From contig JACMPO010000077.1 of NCBI GenBank assembly GCA_014377455.1, positions 81,443 through 145,442 on the forward strand: DNA of 64,000 nucleotides, read 5' to 3'. The notes beneath the pieces were generated by a model. The model saw nothing but the letters and a program-made list of their open reading frames with translations. It was not told where the DNA came from and ran no database searches. The translations under genes and the position numbers were made by a program. Source of the stretch: Flavobacterium sp. GTDB lineage: Bacteria > Bacteroidota > Bacteroidia > Flavobacteriales > Flavobacteriaceae. Shown here piece by piece: positions 38,866 to 48,179 of the stretch (within the stretch, counting starts at the first letter, position 1; every line of letters starts with the position of its first letter).

Positions 38866-39366
38866 ATGAAAAAGCTAAAAATTATCTGCTTATTAATTTC
38901 AACATTTAGTTTTTCTCAAAATGTGGAGATAAGTAAAACACAAATAAATGATATTTTAAATAACTGGCACAAAGCAGCATCCAATGCAAAATTTGATGAT
39001 TATTTTTCGGTTTTAACCGATGATGCTGTATTTATTGGAACAGATGCAACCGAAAACTGGAACAGAAACGAGTTTAAAGTTTTTGCAAAACCCTATTTTG
39101 ATAAAGGCAAAGCATGGAGTTTTTTACCCCTAGAAAGACACATTTATTTTAGTAGTGATAAAAAAATCGCTTGGTTTGATGAATTGCTTCGTACACAAAT
39201 GAAAATATGCCGTGGAAGTGGCGTGTTGGTTAAGTATAAAAATACTTGGAAAATAAAACAATATGTACTGTCAATGACAATTCCAAATGAAAATACAAAC
39301 GAGGTTGTAAAAATTAAAACTGAAAATGAGGATAAAATAATTTTAAAATTAAAAAAATTAAATTAA
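38866..39366 (+). CDS. Secreted nuclear transport factor 2/DUF4440-like protein
   Basis: Signal peptide then NNWHKAASNAKFDDYFSVLTDDAVFIGTDATENW. Confidence 0.8.
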   Translation: MKKLKIICLLISTFSFSQNVEISKTQINDILNNWHKAASNAKFDDYFSVLTDDAVFIGTDATENWNRNEFKVFAKPYFDKGKAWSFLPLERHIYFSSDKKIAWFDELLRTQMKICRGSGVLVKYKNTWKIKQYVLSMTIPNENTNEVVKIKTENEDKIILKLKKLN

Positions 39367-39509
39367 ATTTATAAATTAAATTCAAATTGCTGTTATTTAA
39401 GCAAATAATATCTTTTTATTTATAATCATTTTAAATTAATAAATATTTTACAAATCTAAAACCATATTGGTATTACTTCCGTAACTATTAATAGCAAAAC
39501 AAAAAAATA

Positions 39510-39947
39510 ATGAAAATTAATAAAAAAGCGAAATTAATTATAGGTAGTATTTTAGGAATATTTCTATTGTTTTTTTTGATTTTGGTTTACCATATTGCTA
39601 CTGCTAAACCAGTAGTTGTTGATGAACCACATTTACAAATTAGTAGAATTGATTTTTCTGAACCTTTAGATTCTGCACAAGCTAAACAAGTTTGTAAAGA
39701 TTTAAGGACTATTCAAGGGATCACAAAAGATAGTATACTTGTTAAAAGAAATGTTGTTGTATATTTTCATGATAACTCATTAACAAATTCTCAAAAAGTA
39801 TTTGATCAATTAATGACAAAAAGAAAATATAATGCAAAACCATTTTTTGTTTCAAAAGAATTAGCATCAAAATCGGTATGTCCAGCTATGAAAAACAATA
39901 GTTTTAGCTTTCGATTTTCAAGAGAAATACAACGAATTTTTAATTAA
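39510..39947 (+). CDS. Membrane-anchored protein with ferredoxin-like (HMA-like, no CxxC) domain
   Basis: N-terminal TM IIGSILGIFLLFFLILVYHIA; predicted beta-alpha-beta-beta-alpha-beta ISRIDF...QAKQVCKDLRTIQGI...NVVVYFHDN...VFDQLMTKRKYNAKPFFVS. Confidence 0.6.
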   Translation: MKINKKAKLIIGSILGIFLLFFLILVYHIATAKPVVVDEPHLQISRIDFSEPLDSAQAKQVCKDLRTIQGITKDSILVKRNVVVYFHDNSLTNSQKVFDQLMTKRKYNAKPFFVSKELASKSVCPAMKNNSFSFRFSREIQRIFN

Positions 39948-39965
39948 TCTATAAATATTTAAATC

Positions 39966-40565
39966 ATGAAAAAGTTTTCAAAATTTGCATTATGTGCATT
40001 AGTAATTACAAGTGCTTTTTTTACATCTTGTAGTTCAAGTTCAAACGATCAAACCCCAGCACCTTCTTCTCCAACCATCTATGCTAGATTGGGAGGAACT
40101 GCACCTGTTCCAGATCCTTATAATCCAGGAAATACAACTGAAGCAGGACGTTTGGCTTACACTAAAGTTGTTAAATCAACAATCCAAAATATTATTGCGG
40201 ATATAACTAGTAACCCACCAGCACAAGGAAATCTGGGTGCTCATTTTGCGCCTTTGCTTTCTGAAACAGGAGCAACTCAGGCAACAAATTTGGCTGAATT
40301 AACAAATAATTTAGTTAATTTCTTTTCTTATAATACCGGTGGAACAAATCCAATAAATACTTACACTGGTATGGATATGGCGACTGCACACAATCCTGCA
40401 ATGAATCCTAGAATGGGAGTTAAATCAACTAGTGCAAATTATACAAAATTTGAAGGTTATGTAGGTGCGGCTGCTGTTACTAATGGTGTAGCTGCTAACA
40501 CGCAACTTTATTCAGATATAGTTGCTGTATTGGAATCATTGAGACCAACAATAGTTCAACAATAA
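39966..40565 (+). CDS. Lipoprotein with truncated (group 1-like) hemoglobin domain
   Basis: Lipobox FFTSCSSSSND; IYARLGG, LTNNLVNFFSYNTGG, YTGMDMATAHNPAM match trHb1 signatures including putative proximal HisF8. Confidence 0.75.
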   Translation: MKKFSKFALCALVITSAFFTSCSSSSNDQTPAPSSPTIYARLGGTAPVPDPYNPGNTTEAGRLAYTKVVKSTIQNIIADITSNPPAQGNLGAHFAPLLSETGATQATNLAELTNNLVNFFSYNTGGTNPINTYTGMDMATAHNPAMNPRMGVKSTSANYTKFEGYVGAAAVTNGVAANTQLYSDIVAVLESLRPTIVQQ

Positions 40566-40587
40566 AAAAGTTTGTTTTGTTTAGAGG

Positions 40588-40626
40588 GAAAACGCTGCCT
40601 AATTCTTTTTTAGGTGGCGTTTTTTA
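40588..40626. terminator. Terminator between hemoglobin lipoprotein and DUF255 gene
   Basis: AAAACGCTGCCTAATTCTTTTTTAGGTGGCGTTTTTT with GU pairs. Confidence 0.82.
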
Positions 40627-42642
40627 TTTTAAAATATAATCGATTACCTCTTCTATCTTTTTAAATGGAAGTTGACATATTCTGTTTTGACATAAATAAT
40701 ATAAATTTTCATTTTTACTAAATCTATTTTTTAAAAATGGGAGTTGAGACACTTTACTAGTACCAGCAATAACAGTGTTTGGCAAAAACAAGCTATTCCA
40801 CTTTTTCAAATCCTGTGACACATTATTTCCACAAATTGCTATTTCATTATTTAGATTCAAAAAATAAAGTGATGCATTGAGCCAGTTAGAATAAGCCGAA
40901 GCATAATCAATATTTGGAATGATATTCAGAATCATTTTTTGAGCAATTTCTTCATAATAAGTAAAATCAAAATAAGTACTTAAGGCAAGTAAATTAGAAG
41001 CCATAACAGAATTTGACGCAGGAATCACATTATCTTCTAGCTCAAAATGAGTTGTTATTAATTCATCATCTTTTATAGATGTAAATCTAAAAAAGTGAGT
41101 TTTCGCATCATAAAAATTATCCAAACAATAATCTACAAGTTGCTTCGCCGTTTGGAGCCAATTTTCATCTAATGTAATTTGATATAAACCAATAAAAGCT
41201 TCGATTGTAAAACAATAATCTTCTAAATATCCGTTTATAGTAGCTTTATTGTGTTTATAATTATGATATAAATTCCCCGATTCTAATAGAAATTTTTGCA
41301 AAATAAAATTCCCATTCTGTAGTGCAATTTCTAAATACTTTTCAGTTCCAAAAGCTTTGTAAGCATCTATAAAACCTTTTAACATAATGGCATTCCAAGA
41401 ACACAAACACTTATCGTCAAGTCTTGGTTTAGCTCTTTTTTCACGTTCAAAATGTAAAATTTCTTCCCACTCGGTTTTCTTATTTTGCAAGTCGAGTTCT
41501 GAAATTGAATTTTGCGATGCAATTTCACGCAACGATTTATTTTGAATTAAAACATAATTCCCGTTTTCCCAAAATCCGAAATCGTTTACATTAAATACCT
41601 CCGAGAACAAATTGAAATCTTGTTTTATAATTTCTTTTAGTTCTGTTATTTTCCAAACATAAAATGCGCCTTCTTCAAGATGATTTTCATGATTGATACT
41701 ATCAGCATCAAGCGAAGCATAAAATCCAAATTCTGGTGAGAATAATTCTTTTTCGACAAACAAAAGTGTTTTTTCAACAACCTGTTTGTATAGAATATTT
41801 TTAGTTAATTTATAAGCATTACTATATAAACTCACAAGTTGTCCGTTATCATATAGCATTTTTTCAAAATGAGGAATATGCCATTTAAAATCTACTGAAT
41901 AGCGTGAAAATCCTCCATCAACTGTGTCAAAAATTCCTCCGTAAGCCATTTTGGTAAGTGTAAGATTTACAAAATCTAATAGAGTATTATTTTGAGTTAC
42001 ATAACCATAATTAAGTAGAAAATTATAATTGGTAGGCATCATAAACTTTGGAGCTCTAGCCATGCCACCAAACTCTAAATCAAAACTTTTTTGCCACTTC
42101 TGAATTAATAATTCTATAGCTTCAAAATTAAATTCTGTATTTGGATTATCATTTGATATTACTGATAATTGTTGTAACCCTTCGTGCAGTTTATCGGCGT
42201 ATTCTATTAATTTTTCTGGATTTTTGGAATACAAATCCTGCAATTGAATTAAATAGTCAATCCATTCTTCTTTTCTAAAATAAGTTCCGCCCCAAACTGG
42301 TTTTCCATTTGGAAGACAAACCACATTTAAAGGCCAACCGCCACGTGACGTCATTATTTGCACTGCTTTCATGTAAACCGCATCTACATCTGGTCGTTCC
42401 TCTCGATCTACTTTTATTGCAATAAAATCTTTATTCATTACGGTTGCAACTTCTGTATCTTCAAAACTTTCGTGCTCCATAACATGACACCAATGGCACG
42501 CTGCATAACCTACACTAACAATTATAAGTTTGTTTGTTAAAACTGCGGTATCCAACGATTTTTGGTTCCATCCTTTCCAAAACACGGGATTAGTAGCGTG
42601 TTGTAATAAATAAGGACTGGATTCTAAATGGAGTTCATTCAT
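40624..42642 (-). CDS. Thioredoxin domain-containing DUF255 (YyaL-like) protein
   Basis: NPVFWKGW, GYAACHWCHVMEHESFEDTEVA, KVDREERPDVDAVYM, GGWPLNVVCLPNGKPVWGGTYF. Confidence 0.95.
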   Translation of the reverse strand: MNELHLESSPYLLQHATNPVFWKGWNQKSLDTAVLTNKLIIVSVGYAACHWCHVMEHESFEDTEVATVMNKDFIAIKVDREERPDVDAVYMKAVQIMTSRGGWPLNVVCLPNGKPVWGGTYFRKEEWIDYLIQLQDLYSKNPEKLIEYADKLHEGLQQLSVISNDNPNTEFNFEAIELLIQKWQKSFDLEFGGMARAPKFMMPTNYNFLLNYGYVTQNNTLLDFVNLTLTKMAYGGIFDTVDGGFSRYSVDFKWHIPHFEKMLYDNGQLVSLYSNAYKLTKNILYKQVVEKTLLFVEKELFSPEFGFYASLDADSINHENHLEEGAFYVWKITELKEIIKQDFNLFSEVFNVNDFGFWENGNYVLIQNKSLREIASQNSISELDLQNKKTEWEEILHFEREKRAKPRLDDKCLCSWNAIMLKGFIDAYKAFGTEKYLEIALQNGNFILQKFLLESGNLYHNYKHNKATINGYLEDYCFTIEAFIGLYQITLDENWLQTAKQLVDYCLDNFYDAKTHFFRFTSIKDDELITTHFELEDNVIPASNSVMASNLLALSTYFDFTYYEEIAQKMILNIIPNIDYASAYSNWLNASLYFLNLNNEIAICGNNVSQDLKKWNSLFLPNTVIAGTSKVSQLPFLKNRFSKNENLYYLCQNRICQLPFKKIEEVIDYILK

Positions 42643-42706
42643 GAAGATTTTGAATTACAAAAAAATGACATTTAATTTAATTTAATTTAATAGTAAACTA
42701 TTTTTC

Positions 42707-43216
42707 CTAAAAGGTTATTGAAATTCCCATTCCATTTGAATTTACTAAAAAACTGGAAGACTCGATATTGAAACCGGTTGACTTCTTCTTTTCTTCTGTG
42801 GCAGTCATCAATTCCACTGCTTGTTTAATTTTTTTGGTATAACCAATTTTTATCGGAATTGAAACCAATATCATTCCTGCACCTACATAATACATAATGT
42901 TGTTGGATTCAATTGTATTTGGGTTAAAATTAGAATTCCCGTTATTAGAATATTTTTGAATCATTGAATAATGTTTTATAATTACTGTTGCAATTCCTCC
43001 ATAAAACAATAAATTTCCAACAGTTTTTTTGAACCTACCAGCATTATATAATTTAAGAATTTCAGTATTATTTTCAAATAAACTTCTTATTTCTCTAGGT
43101 TTAAATTTCACGTTGTCTTCATTATAAATAGTTCCACCACTATGATAATGAAATTCTTGCTGTGCAAATGAAAAAATAGGAACAATAATCAAACAAATAA
43201 ATAGTAACTTTTTCAT
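42707..43216 (-). CDS. Hypothetical secreted/membrane protein
   Basis: Signal peptide MKKLLFICLIIVPIFSFAQQ; no family recognised. Confidence 0.7.
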   Translation of the reverse strand: MKKLLFICLIIVPIFSFAQQEFHYHSGGTIYNEDNVKFKPREIRSLFENNTEILKLYNAGRFKKTVGNLLFYGGIATVIIKHYSMIQKYSNNGNSNFNPNTIESNNIMYYVGAGMILVSIPIKIGYTKKIKQAVELMTATEEKKKSTGFNIESSSFLVNSNGMGISITF

Positions 43217-43376
43217 GATAAAGAATATATACATTCAAATGTAATTTTTAAATTTTAATAATCAAAATTCAATTAATAATTAAGCTTTACTAAAACAATC
43301 TCGTTAAATTTTAATTAATTAGAATAAAAATCAATTTCAATATTCGTTACTTTGATATGAAAATAACAAATTTAAA

Positions 43377-44051
43377 ATGAACATCCTGATAGTTGAAGAT
43401 TTTAAAGAATTGGCGGTGGAATTATCAGACTATCTTACCAAAAATGGATATTTGTGTAAAACGGTTTCCTCATGCAAATTAGCATTAGAAGAAGTAGCTG
43501 TTAATGATTTTGATGCTATGCTTCTGGATTTAGGATTGCCCGACGGAAGCGGATTTGAAGTTTTAAAATCAGTTCGACTTTCTAAATCAAAGATGGCAGT
43601 TATTGTAATCACTGCTCGTGGTGAACTCGATGATAAAATTAATGGACTTGAGCTTGGCGCAGATGATTACCTTACAAAACCATTTGCTGTAACTGAACTT
43701 GGCGCACGATTATTTGCAGTAATTAGAAGAATTCACGGATTTACAATAAACGAATTATATATTCATGGATTCAAAATTCAACTGCAAGATTATAAAGTTT
43801 CATTTAATGAAAACGCTATTTTACTAACAAAAAAAGAGTTTGATGTTTTTCAATATTTAGTACTTAATAAAAATCGAGTAATTACTAGATTACAACTTAC
43901 TGAACACGTTTGGGGCGACATTTTGGAATTAAATTCAGACTCTAATTTTATAGACGTACATGTTAGAAATTTACGAAAAAAGTTAGACAAATTTTCAAAA
44001 CTAGATTGGTTTGAAACCGTTAGAAATGTTGGCTACCGTATAACTGATTAA
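43377..44051 (+). CDS. OmpR-family response regulator
   Basis: REC DFDAMLLDLGLPDGSGFEV and winged-helix C-terminus; adjacent to HK. Confidence 0.95.
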   Translation: MNILIVEDFKELAVELSDYLTKNGYLCKTVSSCKLALEEVAVNDFDAMLLDLGLPDGSGFEVLKSVRLSKSKMAVIVITARGELDDKINGLELGADDYLTKPFAVTELGARLFAVIRRIHGFTINELYIHGFKIQLQDYKVSFNENAILLTKKEFDVFQYLVLNKNRVITRLQLTEHVWGDILELNSDSNFIDVHVRNLRKKLDKFSKLDWFETVRNVGYRITD

Positions 44052-44053
44052 TC

Positions 44054-45373
44054 ATGAAAATTAAACACCAACTAGCAATTTTTAACGCCATCACTCGACT
44101 GGTGATTGTAGTAGTTTTATGGTTTTCATTACCAATATTAATTGAAAATGTAGTATACAACCACATTAATGATAGCTTACTGGAAAAAAAACAAAAATTT
44201 ATTAGTAAATTAAATAACGAAGAAATTAAAGATTTTAGAAATCGGAATGATCCAACCGAAACGTTCGCAAGTTTTTCGACAATGCACAATGAGTTTTTGC
44301 AATTGTACAGAGCTAAATCTACATTTTCAAACTTCAAAACGTTTTTTACAAATGAATCTCGAACCATTGAAAATGAAGAAAATAAATACCGAATTCTATA
44401 TTATAATTTCAAATATGGAAAAACGAATTATATTCTAGAAATTGGAAATAATATTTCGGAAATTGAGGATTTAACTTTTAGTATTCGATTATTTATAGTG
44501 GTTTTAATAGGACTAACAGTGTTTTTTACATTTTTGCTAGACACATTTTTTGTTGAATATCTTCTTAAACCATTTTATCAAATTATTAATAAAAAAATAA
44601 AATTTGTAAACACTCCCGAATCGTTTGACTTTACTCCTATAGCATCACATTCAAAGGATTTTCAGGAGTTAGACGAAGTTATCAATGAAATGATGCTAAG
44701 AGTTCAAGAACATTTTAAAAATGAAAAACAATTTATTGCCAATGTTTCTCACGAACTTTTAACCCCAATTGCAGTATTGAAAAATCGATTTGAAAACCTA
44801 ATTCAAAATGATTCTCTAAACGAAATAGCCATTGATAAAATTTCGAGTTCACTGAAAACTTTAGATTTATTGAAAAAAATTATTAATAATTTGTTACTCA
44901 TATCTAAAATTGAAAAAAATCAATATGATGCAAATGAATCTATTAATTTCAGCAATCTTTTTAATATCCTTTTGGGAGAACTAGAAGATAGAATAGACGA
45001 AAAAAATATCAATGTTGAAAAAAATATTATTCATAATTATTACTTTAAAGGAAATAGTACATTACTCCACATTTTATTTTTTAATATTGTTGTAAACGCT
45101 ATTAAATTTAATCCGATAAACGGTAAATTAATTATTAAAGATGGATACAGCAATCAAAATTATTTTATTTCAATAAGCGACTCTGGACCTGGAATATCAA
45201 CAGCACAGGTTTCCGAAATTTTTAATCGATTCACAAAAATTAATATTTCCAATGAGGGACAAGGATTAGGACTAGCTATTGCTAAAACTATTGCTAAATT
45301 CCATCAGTTAAAAATTGATGTTTCTTCTTCAAAAAGAGGAAGCATTTTTAAAATAGAATTCCCTTTGAGCTAA
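44054..45373 (+). CDS. Sensor histidine kinase
   Basis: SHELLTPIAVLKNRFE H-box; GPGIS and GQGLGLAIAKTIAKFH. Confidence 0.94.
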   Translation: MKIKHQLAIFNAITRLVIVVVLWFSLPILIENVVYNHINDSLLEKKQKFISKLNNEEIKDFRNRNDPTETFASFSTMHNEFLQLYRAKSTFSNFKTFFTNESRTIENEENKYRILYYNFKYGKTNYILEIGNNISEIEDLTFSIRLFIVVLIGLTVFFTFLLDTFFVEYLLKPFYQIINKKIKFVNTPESFDFTPIASHSKDFQELDEVINEMMLRVQEHFKNEKQFIANVSHELLTPIAVLKNRFENLIQNDSLNEIAIDKISSSLKTLDLLKKIINNLLLISKIEKNQYDANESINFSNLFNILLGELEDRIDEKNINVEKNIIHNYYFKGNSTLLHILFFNIVVNAIKFNPINGKLIIKDGYSNQNYFISISDSGPGISTAQVSEIFNRFTKINISNEGQGLGLAIAKTIAKFHQLKIDVSSSKRGSIFKIEFPLS

Positions 45374-45490
45374 TTAAAAGTTAAAATTCAATACAATTAT
45401 TTTTCTTCATTTTATCTTCATTTTCGTGTTATAAATTTGTCTTATAAAAATAACAAGGATGTTATTTAATAATCAAAAAACTTTAACAAA

Positions 45491-45703
45491 ATGAAAAAAT
45501 TAGTAATGTTAGTAGCCTTGTTTTTAGCAACAACTACTTTAGTAAACGCGCAACAAACTCCAGCAAAAGCAGAAGTAAAAAAAGAAGTTAGAAATGTAAA
45601 ACATGCTAAACACAAAGTTGCAAGAGAAGAAAAAGCTGAAACAAAAAAAATGGAGAAAGCTGAAGTAAAAGCTGAAGCAAAAAAAGTTGAAGTAAAAAAA
45701 TAA
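45491..45703 (+). CDS. Small secreted Lys/Glu/Ala-rich protein
   Basis: Signal peptide MKKLVMLVALFLATTTLVNAQQ, then highly charged ~50 aa; promoter-like TAAATTTG upstream and terminator downstream. Confidence 0.75.
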   Translation: MKKLVMLVALFLATTTLVNAQQTPAKAEVKKEVRNVKHAKHKVAREEKAETKKMEKAEVKAEAKKVEVKK

Positions 45704-45727
45704 TTAAAGTAAAAGGTTAGTTATTAA

Positions 45728-45758
45728 ATGGTTGTTAAGAAATTAGCAACCATTTTTA
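45728..45758 (+). terminator. Terminator ATGGTTGTTAAGAAATTAGCAACCATTTTT
   Basis: Inverted repeat ATGGTTG/CAACCAT plus T5. Confidence 0.85.
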
Positions 45759-45823
45759 TTTCAACAAACATTAACTAAAAATTAAGTATCTTAAATATTA
45801 AACTTTTTTATTTTTGTAAAAAA

Positions 45824-47071
45824 ATGATCCCTCGTTTGACTTTTACAATTGTTTTTTTAATTCTTTGTTCACTTCTAGAAGTTTATACTTACCAATCCTT
45901 AAAAACTTTAATCAGAAGTAATTGGGTGTTAAATTTATATAAAATCATATCATTTATTTTAATGGTTTACATTTTATATCGATTTACAAAATTTGATCGG
46001 ACGCAAGGTCAAACGCGCTATGATATGTACACTGCAGGATTGTTTTTACTTATTTATGTTCCAAAATTTATTCTCACTCTCACAATGTTTGGCGAAGACA
46101 TTTTTAGGTTTTTTGCGGGAGCATTTTATCACTTTTCGAGTTCAGATAAGGCAGTCAGCTTTCTACCTAGTAGAAGAAAATTTGTAAGCCAAATTGGACT
46201 TGGTATTGCTGCAATTCCTTTTTTGAGTTTAATTTATGGAATAACAGTTGGAAGATACAATTACAAAGTTATTAAACAAACACTTTTTTATCCAGATTTA
46301 CCTGATGCTTTTGATGGATTTAAAATCACTCAAATATCTGATGTGCACTCGGGAAGTTTTGACAATCCTGATAAAATAAATTATGCTATCGACCTAGTAA
46401 ATGAGCAAGAAGCTGACATTATTCTATTTACAGGAGATATTGTAAATACTTTTGCTAGAGAAATGCATCCATGGATTGATACTTTTAAAAAGATAAAAAA
46501 GTATGAATTTGGTAAATATTCTGTTTTAGGAAATCACGATTATGGAGAATATGTAGAGTGGAACAATGACTTTGAATCAAAAGAAAAAAATTTTAACGAA
46601 ATAAAAAATCTATACAAAGAAATAGGTTTCAACTTATTATTAAATGAAAATGTAAAAATTAAAAAAGGTAACGACGAAATTGCGCTTGTTGGAGTTGAAA
46701 ACTGGGGATACAAGTTTAAACAAGCTGGCGATTTAAATAAAGCATCTGAAAATTTAAAAAAAGAAGATTTTAAAATTTTGATGAGCCACGACCCAAGTCA
46801 TTGGGAAATGGAAGTAAAAAATCATCCTAAAAATTTCCATTTAACCTTATCCGGTCACACTCACGGAATGCAGTTTGGAATAGAAATTCCCGGTTTTATA
46901 AAATGGAGTTTGGCACAATATATGTACAAGCAATGGGCAGGTTTATATCAAAATATGGGCAGGTACATATATGTAAATCGAGGTTTTGGATTTCATGCAT
47001 TTCCAGGAAGAGTTGGAATTATGCCAGAAATTACGGTGATAGAACTAAAAAAAGGTAATTTCGTAGTATAA
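45824..47071 (+). CDS. Membrane metallophosphoesterase
   Basis: ITQISDVHSGSF, LFTGDIVN, VLGNHDYGE, LSGHTHGMQFG. Confidence 0.93.
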   Translation: MIPRLTFTIVFLILCSLLEVYTYQSLKTLIRSNWVLNLYKIISFILMVYILYRFTKFDRTQGQTRYDMYTAGLFLLIYVPKFILTLTMFGEDIFRFFAGAFYHFSSSDKAVSFLPSRRKFVSQIGLGIAAIPFLSLIYGITVGRYNYKVIKQTLFYPDLPDAFDGFKITQISDVHSGSFDNPDKINYAIDLVNEQEADIILFTGDIVNTFAREMHPWIDTFKKIKKYEFGKYSVLGNHDYGEYVEWNNDFESKEKNFNEIKNLYKEIGFNLLLNENVKIKKGNDEIALVGVENWGYKFKQAGDLNKASENLKKEDFKILMSHDPSHWEMEVKNHPKNFHLTLSGHTHGMQFGIEIPGFIKWSLAQYMYKQWAGLYQNMGRYIYVNRGFGFHAFPGRVGIMPEITVIELKKGNFVV

Positions 47072-47145
47072 TTAGTTAAAAATAGTACATTTGTAATATA
47101 ATTTTCTTTTTACTTAACAAAAAAAGATATTAATTTTTTGGTTTT

Positions 47146-47442
47146 ATGTCAAAATTTGGAGAACTAATTAATGCTCAAGTTCCAGTGCTAATTGATTTTT
47201 ACACCGAGTGGAATGAATCTTCCATGTCCATGCATCCCGTTATTAGAGATGTTGCTGCAGCACTTGGAGATAAGGCAAAAGTAATAAAAATTGATGTTGA
47301 TAAAAATCAAGAGTTGGCCGATGCACTTCGCATTAAAGGTTTGCCAACACTGATGATTTATAAAGAAGGTCAGATGGTTTGGAGACAATCTGGTGAACTT
47401 GATGCCAATACAATTATTAGTTTAGTTCAAGAGCAAGTATAA
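47146..47442 (+). CDS. Thioredoxin-fold protein lacking active-site cysteines
   Basis: VLIDFYTEWNESSMSMHPV in place of WCGPC; KVIKIDVDKNQELADALRIKGLPTLMIYKEG thioredoxin core. Confidence 0.88.
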   Translation: MSKFGELINAQVPVLIDFYTEWNESSMSMHPVIRDVAAALGDKAKVIKIDVDKNQELADALRIKGLPTLMIYKEGQMVWRQSGELDANTIISLVQEQV

Positions 47443-47459
47443 CTTTTACACTTAATTTG

Positions 47460-48110
47460 CTATTTTATCTTATCAAAAACAAATCCTTTTTCAGATAAAA
47501 CCCTTAGCGTTTCAGGCAAAGCAATTTTTAAGTTTTTAAAAGCCTTAACACTATCGTGAAACACTATGATACTTCCCGATTTTACATTTTTTAAAACATG
47601 TTCTAAACACTGTTCGCCAGAAATATTAGAATCAAAATCGTATGAAATTATGTCCCACATTATAATTTTAAAGCCTAATTTTTTTAATTTCCACGACTGA
47701 TGAATTGAGATTTTTCCATAAGGTGGTCTGAAAAGCATGGATTGCTGGGTATATATTTCTGGTGTATATTTTATTATTTCATCTTCACATTTTTTAGTGT
47801 TTTCCGCATATTGGCTAGAATTTGTTTTCCACCCTTTTAAATGATTAAAAGTATGATTCCCAATAGCATGATTATCTAGGTATATTTTTTCAAAAACTTG
47901 CGGGAATTTTTTTATGTTGTCTCCTATGCAGAAAAAAGTGGCTTTGGCATTATATTTTTTCAACAATGATAAAGTCCATTCGGTAATTTCGGGCGTTGGA
48001 CCATCATCAAATGTTAGGAATACAGTATTTTTTTTGTTGGGAATATCCCAAACGTAAGTTGGAAATAATAATTTTATAAATTTATGAGTTTTTATCCAAC
48101 GCAATTTCAT
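47460..48110 (-). CDS. Polysaccharide deacetylase
   Basis: VFLTFDDGPTPEITEW, AIGNHTFNH, FRPPYGK. Confidence 0.93.
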   Translation of the reverse strand: MKLRWIKTHKFIKLLFPTYVWDIPNKKNTVFLTFDDGPTPEITEWTLSLLKKYNAKATFFCIGDNIKKFPQVFEKIYLDNHAIGNHTFNHLKGWKTNSSQYAENTKKCEDEIIKYTPEIYTQQSMLFRPPYGKISIHQSWKLKKLGFKIIMWDIISYDFDSNISGEQCLEHVLKNVKSGSIIVFHDSVKAFKNLKIALPETLRVLSEKGFVFDKIK

Positions 48111-48179
48111 AGTTCAAAAATATACAAAAAGTGCCAATGATAGTTTTCAATAGCACTTTTTTATAGTCTAAATTTTCGA

